In this document: one piece after another, positions 60,080 through 64,000 of the stretch
Layout of the letters: each line of letters opens with the position of its first letter
How positions within the stretch are numbered: position 1 is the stretch's first letter
Source: Trileptium ribeirensis
Lineage: Eukaryota > Nematoda > Enoplea > Enoplida > Thoracostomopsidae
Assembly (NCBI GenBank): GCA_030248225.1
Contig: JASANE010003168.1
Location: 178,321 to 242,320, forward strand
Length of the DNA stretch: 64,000 bases
Direction of reading: 5' to 3'
Notes under the pieces: model-generated
Database searches by the model: none
Told to the model about the DNA's origin: nothing
The model's input: the letters and a program-made list of their open reading frames with translations, nothing else
Made by a program: the position numbers and the translations under genes

Positions 60080-60300
60080 GTGTTATTAATCCTGCAGGAC
60101 GGTGCATGAGCTAAATTAAACTAGAACCAGTCAAATTAAAGCTGTATGCCGGACAATCGATCGTGTCTCTATAGGTTGTCGGGGTTGCTAATATAGGGTA
60201 AAAGTAACGGTATTTGCGTGGTGTGCATCAAATAATACAAGTCTTAGAGCGTTACTACGTAAAAATCATTCTTCAAATTATAAATTTGCTCATTTTTTTT
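60080..60300. repeat. dispersed repeat in PDI copy B intron, mirror of copy a
   Basis: Mirror of 40130-40350. Confidence 0.5.
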
Positions 60301-60744
60301 TTGGTAATTAAGACAAATAAAAGAGTTCTTCGTTTTGATATAATGACTAAATGACCGTAATATTGTTATTATTGAAGTATTGCCGGCGTAAAATCGCTAG
60401 CATAGGAATTGAGCGAGCTTAGAAACTTGATTTGGAACGACAAAATGACCTATAAGCTAAGAGTATCCACTGTCGCTCCGTTTCCCCTCGTTTAGCAAGT
60501 TGCTAGTTTTTTCCATGCCTGTATGGACCCTTTCTTCATCTAGGGCAAATATTTTTATGCTATAAAACATTAGAAATGGTAATGTTTAAAAAATAGTGCA
60601 TAAAACAGCGACATTAATAACTAATGGATTTAGTTGTGAACATGGTAATTTCTGTTCAGTAGCATGGGGCGGCAGGGTAGCATTTGCAGAATGTGTTCCC
60701 CACCTATTTCTGATAGTTCGGGTGTATTACGTCACCGATTCTAG

Positions 60745-60924
60745 ACGCTCCTTGGTGCGGTCATTGCAAAAAGCTAGCTCCAATTTGGGATGAGCTTGGC
60801 AAAAAATACGAATCAAAAAAGTGATATTGTAATTGCAAAAATGGACGCAACTGCCAACGAACTCGAAGACGTCAAGATTCAATCGTTCCCTACAATCAAA
60901 TTCTTTCCAAAAGGCTCAAACAAG
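60745..60924 (+). CDS. PDI copy B exon: catalytic CGHC, 1-bp insertion
   Basis: 180 bp against 179 in copy A. The run of A after TC is six instead of five; the reading becomes ESKK and stop. The rest of the exon is as in copy A. Confidence 0.9.
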
Positions 60925-61746
60925 GTAATGTAGGATAGTTATATATATGTGTTTCAAAGAGGTAGCCATATAATAGAGTGTCCCTGAAAATCGTGTTGCC
61001 GTCCCGACAAACGTTAAAATCATATCGGGACTGGAATTCATATTTGTAAATACTCTTTACTGAAAAATAATGAACTTGCTTCTGTTTTTTTGCGAACCGA
61101 AAACTGGTAATACCAAGCATCTTATATTCGGACACACTTTCGGCGATTAAGGCGCAGAAAAACTTATTTGCTGATGCCTACCAATATGTAATAGGATTAG
61201 CTCTGTTGAAGAACACAAACGCCAAAATTCATATGCAAAAAGTTACTTTTAAAAGGCTGCTTTACATATATAGATCTGATCGGGATATTCCATCGTAAGC
61301 GTTCTAGTAACCAAAATAACGCCAAGTGGCTACTTATAAGTAATTGTTTAACTCAATTGCACCGGAAGTGTAGCGTTTCAGAGCTATTAATTTTCCGCAA
61401 AAATGCTTGGTTCTCTTTTAACTATACTCTTTAAGTCGTACGGGCGAATTTTTTAATATAACCACGCTGTAGCTCTTAGTTGAAGTGTCCATATAATTGG
61501 CGGACCCACTTGTTCAGCATAATTTATCTAACGGCAAAAACACCGCATCCAGCGTTTTCTCTGTTGTTGTCAATTTCCTTCTTGTGATGGATCGAAGATT
61601 TCTTTTTATCAAATCATTCTAATTCGTAATGTTTAGACCGCGTGTAGCAGCTTGACGTGATGGAATGTCGCGAAACAGTTTGACGTTTACGCGCCAGATA
61701 GAAATTAATCTGTCCTATAAAAGATATCCTGTAGAATATGTTTCAG

Positions 61747-61836
61747 ATTATCGATTATAACGGTGAAAGAACGCTAGAAGGATTCAGCAAGTTCATAGAT
61801 TCTGATGGCACAGAAGGCGCTGGACAGTCAGATGAG
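61747..61836 (+). CDS. PDI copy B exon: end of a' domain
   Basis: [20 protein letters not shown] then [10 protein letters not shown]; donor GAG|GTATGT. Confidence 0.9.
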
Positions 61837-64000
61837 GTATGTTTTTAATGTGAGCGTTTTGAGTTTTTAGAGACGTTCGCTCCATTATTAAAACGGTGGT
61901 CGCCTACGCAAAATTTATTTTTGTCGTATGTTTCGCCGCAGGTAGATTTTCGCGTTTCCTTTTAACAGCGTAGAACTATAATTGTAGAACCACATGGCTT
62001 TGAGCTTGTGTCTACTGCGACACCGATTCTGTGGCCGAATGTGGAATATTATAATTTCGGATATTTGAGGTGCCCCGACATTTTTAATGCATTAGTCTGT
62101 GTTCTGATGCTCTGATGTCACATTTTGGGTTTGGAAGATTAGCATTAGCGTTACGTTTTGTTTTTATATGTACATGCGCATACCTCTTATTTCGATTGTC
62201 AAGATTTTGGTTGTAATTTTTTTGTATAATCTGTTTGCATTTACCCAGGCTGTGTATAGCTCAAACTGTGTGTGTAAAATATTATATCCGAGTGATAAGT
62301 AGTGTGTAATTATGCAGATGGGTGCGTCCATGCAGCTGTTGAGACTGTGCCTATACATTGTGCTCTCCGCAACATTCTGATGTGTTTTTTCGTATCTGTT
62401 CCCATCGTGATAACATAATTGTTTAACGCATTCATACATAGTTGGTCTAAGTGCACAACGTAATCGCGAAGCGTTGACTTTTTATCGTGTAGTATTAGCA
62501 CATGTGTTGTTAATCGCTCGCTTTACGAGGCTCCGTCTAACCCAACCAGCTACTTGTAAAGCATAACCTACAAAAACTGCACAAGAATAAATCCAAGTTA
62601 ACTCACCACTCAAGGCTGAATATTGTTAACATCATACATGTTCATAAGGATCTGTATACAATTGAGGGTCAGTTTGTGTATGAACCATTCCCCTAGGAAG
62701 GCTGCCTACCATTCTTAAGAGCACCACGTCCACCACCCTCCTCCCCGCGCGCATAAATTTCTCGAAAAAAACTACAAGGAAAATTCAAAAAAATCTTAAA
62801 TAACAACTAGCTCCGAACATTTCACCGCGCAATAACACTTCCATCACCAATCAGCTGATCCACTCTGAGGACAACCTACCTCCCCTAGAACTTCAGAGCT
62901 TTCCCACGTATGTGGTTTAACATTGTACGGAATCCTCAGAATTTCGTCGATCAATAGTTAAAACTTCCAGGCATCCCTCAACAGGTACAATAAATCTCAC
63001 ATTGTAACTTCTTCGTTTCATAACGTTGTTTGAGCTTCTCTCAAATAATCTATAAGCTCGTTGAATATAAAGTAACATTACTTTTAAGTAGAATCCGCAG
63101 GAAGACCTCATAAAAGACCGAGGTATTCTCCGCAGGGCTATGAAGCAGCTAACGATTTGCATTTATACCATGCCATAAAATCTGCATCCATTTCGGGTAA
63201 CTAATAGCTCAGCAAAACGCAGATGCCACCAAACCTGTACGATGATTGGATACTCCGCACTTGCCATGAACAGGTTTTGATATGCCATGTTTACCGACGA
63301 GCGATAAAAAATAAGCTGTAAAACAGGACATCCCTATCGTTACCTAACAAACATCCACCTTCCAGTATGTGGATATTCTACGGATTGTCCGCGCCAAGGG
63401 AAACCACGCGTGACCACCGAGCTAAAGAACCGTGACTAGCAAACGCACGTAATAGGCATCTCCCATCGCTGGTTACCCCTAAGCGCCCGACCACCCAAGC
63501 CACAGTTACACCCACCTGAAAAATTTTACCAGCCGCGGTGTTAGCTTTACCGCCTGACACGAATAATACATTGACTTTCTAAGTATGCGTTTCGTTTGAT
63601 AACTTGCTTATTTAAAATACTTAAGCCTAAATCACTAAGTGTTTAAAGGTACTGTTCCTTTTTCTACCCTAACTAAAGCTTCTTGGAATAGTCATCTTCT
63701 ATAAAAACGAATGAACAATTATTATAATAATATGTATTTACATCATCGACATTAAGTTACACCAGGAGGTATTTACAGACTCTGTACAACACTTTTGCAA
63801 TTTCATGAGGGGCTTCTGTTCAGACAATACACATGAATATCATTTTTTTTATGCAATAAGCAACATAAGGTTCCAGAATGTGTAGTGCTTCTAACACTAA
63901 ATGAAATGCAATGCCAACTGAGACAAGTAAAATAGCAAATCATAATTTGCCGCTATCTGAAAGTTCCAAATGTATTTGTAATTTTTCACTGCATTCATAA
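61837..64000 (+). other. last intron of PDI copy B, cut by window end
   Basis: Mirror of about 36477-38596. It contains no exon. Sequence beyond about 62.4 kb has drifted about 10% from its partner. Confidence 0.6.
62635..62905. repeat. GC-rich dispersed repeat family copy (right arm)
   Basis: Starts AACATCATACATGTTCATAA, the mirror of 37510-37812. Confidence 0.5.

Larger units (their letters stand above)
57692..61836 (+). pseudogene. PDI (P4HB/PDI-2-like) copy B: 3' half, frameshifted, continues past the window
   Basis: Exons 57692-57800, 59526-59646, 60745-60924 and 61747-61836 mirror copy A; the acidic-tail exon should lie beyond 64000. The linker exon, broken in copy A, is intact here ([15 protein letters not shown]). 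The catalytic exon has one extra A (AATCAAAAAAGTG against AATCAAAAAGTG), giving a stop three codons later, shortly after [13 protein letters not shown]. The 5' half of the gene is missing here too: the sequence between this copy and copy A contains only repeats. Coding and intron sequence of the two copies differ by about 1% by eye, with one replacement noted (Lys to Thr in the 90-bp exon). Confidence 0.85.
49741..64000 (-). repeat. right arm of the giant inverted duplication
   Basis: This is the reverse complement of the left arm with insertions, deletions and substitutions; the last bases (CACTGCATTCATAA) correspond to 36477-36490. The arm runs off the window end. From the fold to the first PDI exon it is about 960 bp longer than the left arm. 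Confidence 0.93.

Overview
The window is eukaryotic: genes are split by GT...AG introns with TTTTCAG-like acceptors and the DNA is AT-rich and crowded with repeats. It is probably from a nematode. The protein disulfide isomerase fragments have an a' domain and acidic tail very like nematode PDI-2 from memory, and three dispersed repeats carry degenerate TTAGGC/GCCTAA hexamers, the nematode telomere unit. No species can be named.

Left part (1-18.3 kb, + strand): the 3' portion of an ESRP/Fusilli/SYM-2 family splicing regulator, nine exons with matching phases, running from the middle of one RRM to the stop at 18291. Its introns hold dispersed repeats and a 95-bp, five-copy tandem duplication of one exon-intron boundary.

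Middle (18.3-36 kb): mostly repeats, including a 439-bp palindromic MITE made of hairpin units, a Harbinger-like MITE with TTA target duplications and a nested inverted repeat. Two small genes could be assembled by hand from phase-compatible exons: a three-exon, 98-residue unknown protein (24090-25631, +) and a five-exon minus-strand gene (33733-35367) with a Tudor-like segment and an apparent one-base insertion.

Right part (36-64 kb): a very large inverted duplication. The left arm (from at least 36477 to 49740) is mirrored by 49741-64000 and runs off the window. Each arm holds the 3' half of the same PDI gene (minus strand on the left, plus strand on the right), a ~170-bp tandem array, a ~350-bp satellite array and a hAT-type element inserted at the same site. 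The fold lies inside the satellite at 49740/49741 with a 6-bp microhomology. Neither PDI copy has its 5' half in the window, and each carries a one-base frameshift in a different exon where the other copy is intact. This fits either a real fold-back duplication that broke the gene in an intron, or a head-to-head join of two haplotypes through the satellite during assembly. The outer and satellite portions differ by roughly 10% by eye, while the PDI interval differs by about 1%.

No rRNA, tRNA, CRISPR, prokaryotic operon or viral gene was recognised. Coordinates of exons come from hand translation; repeat boundaries without terminal repeats are approximate.
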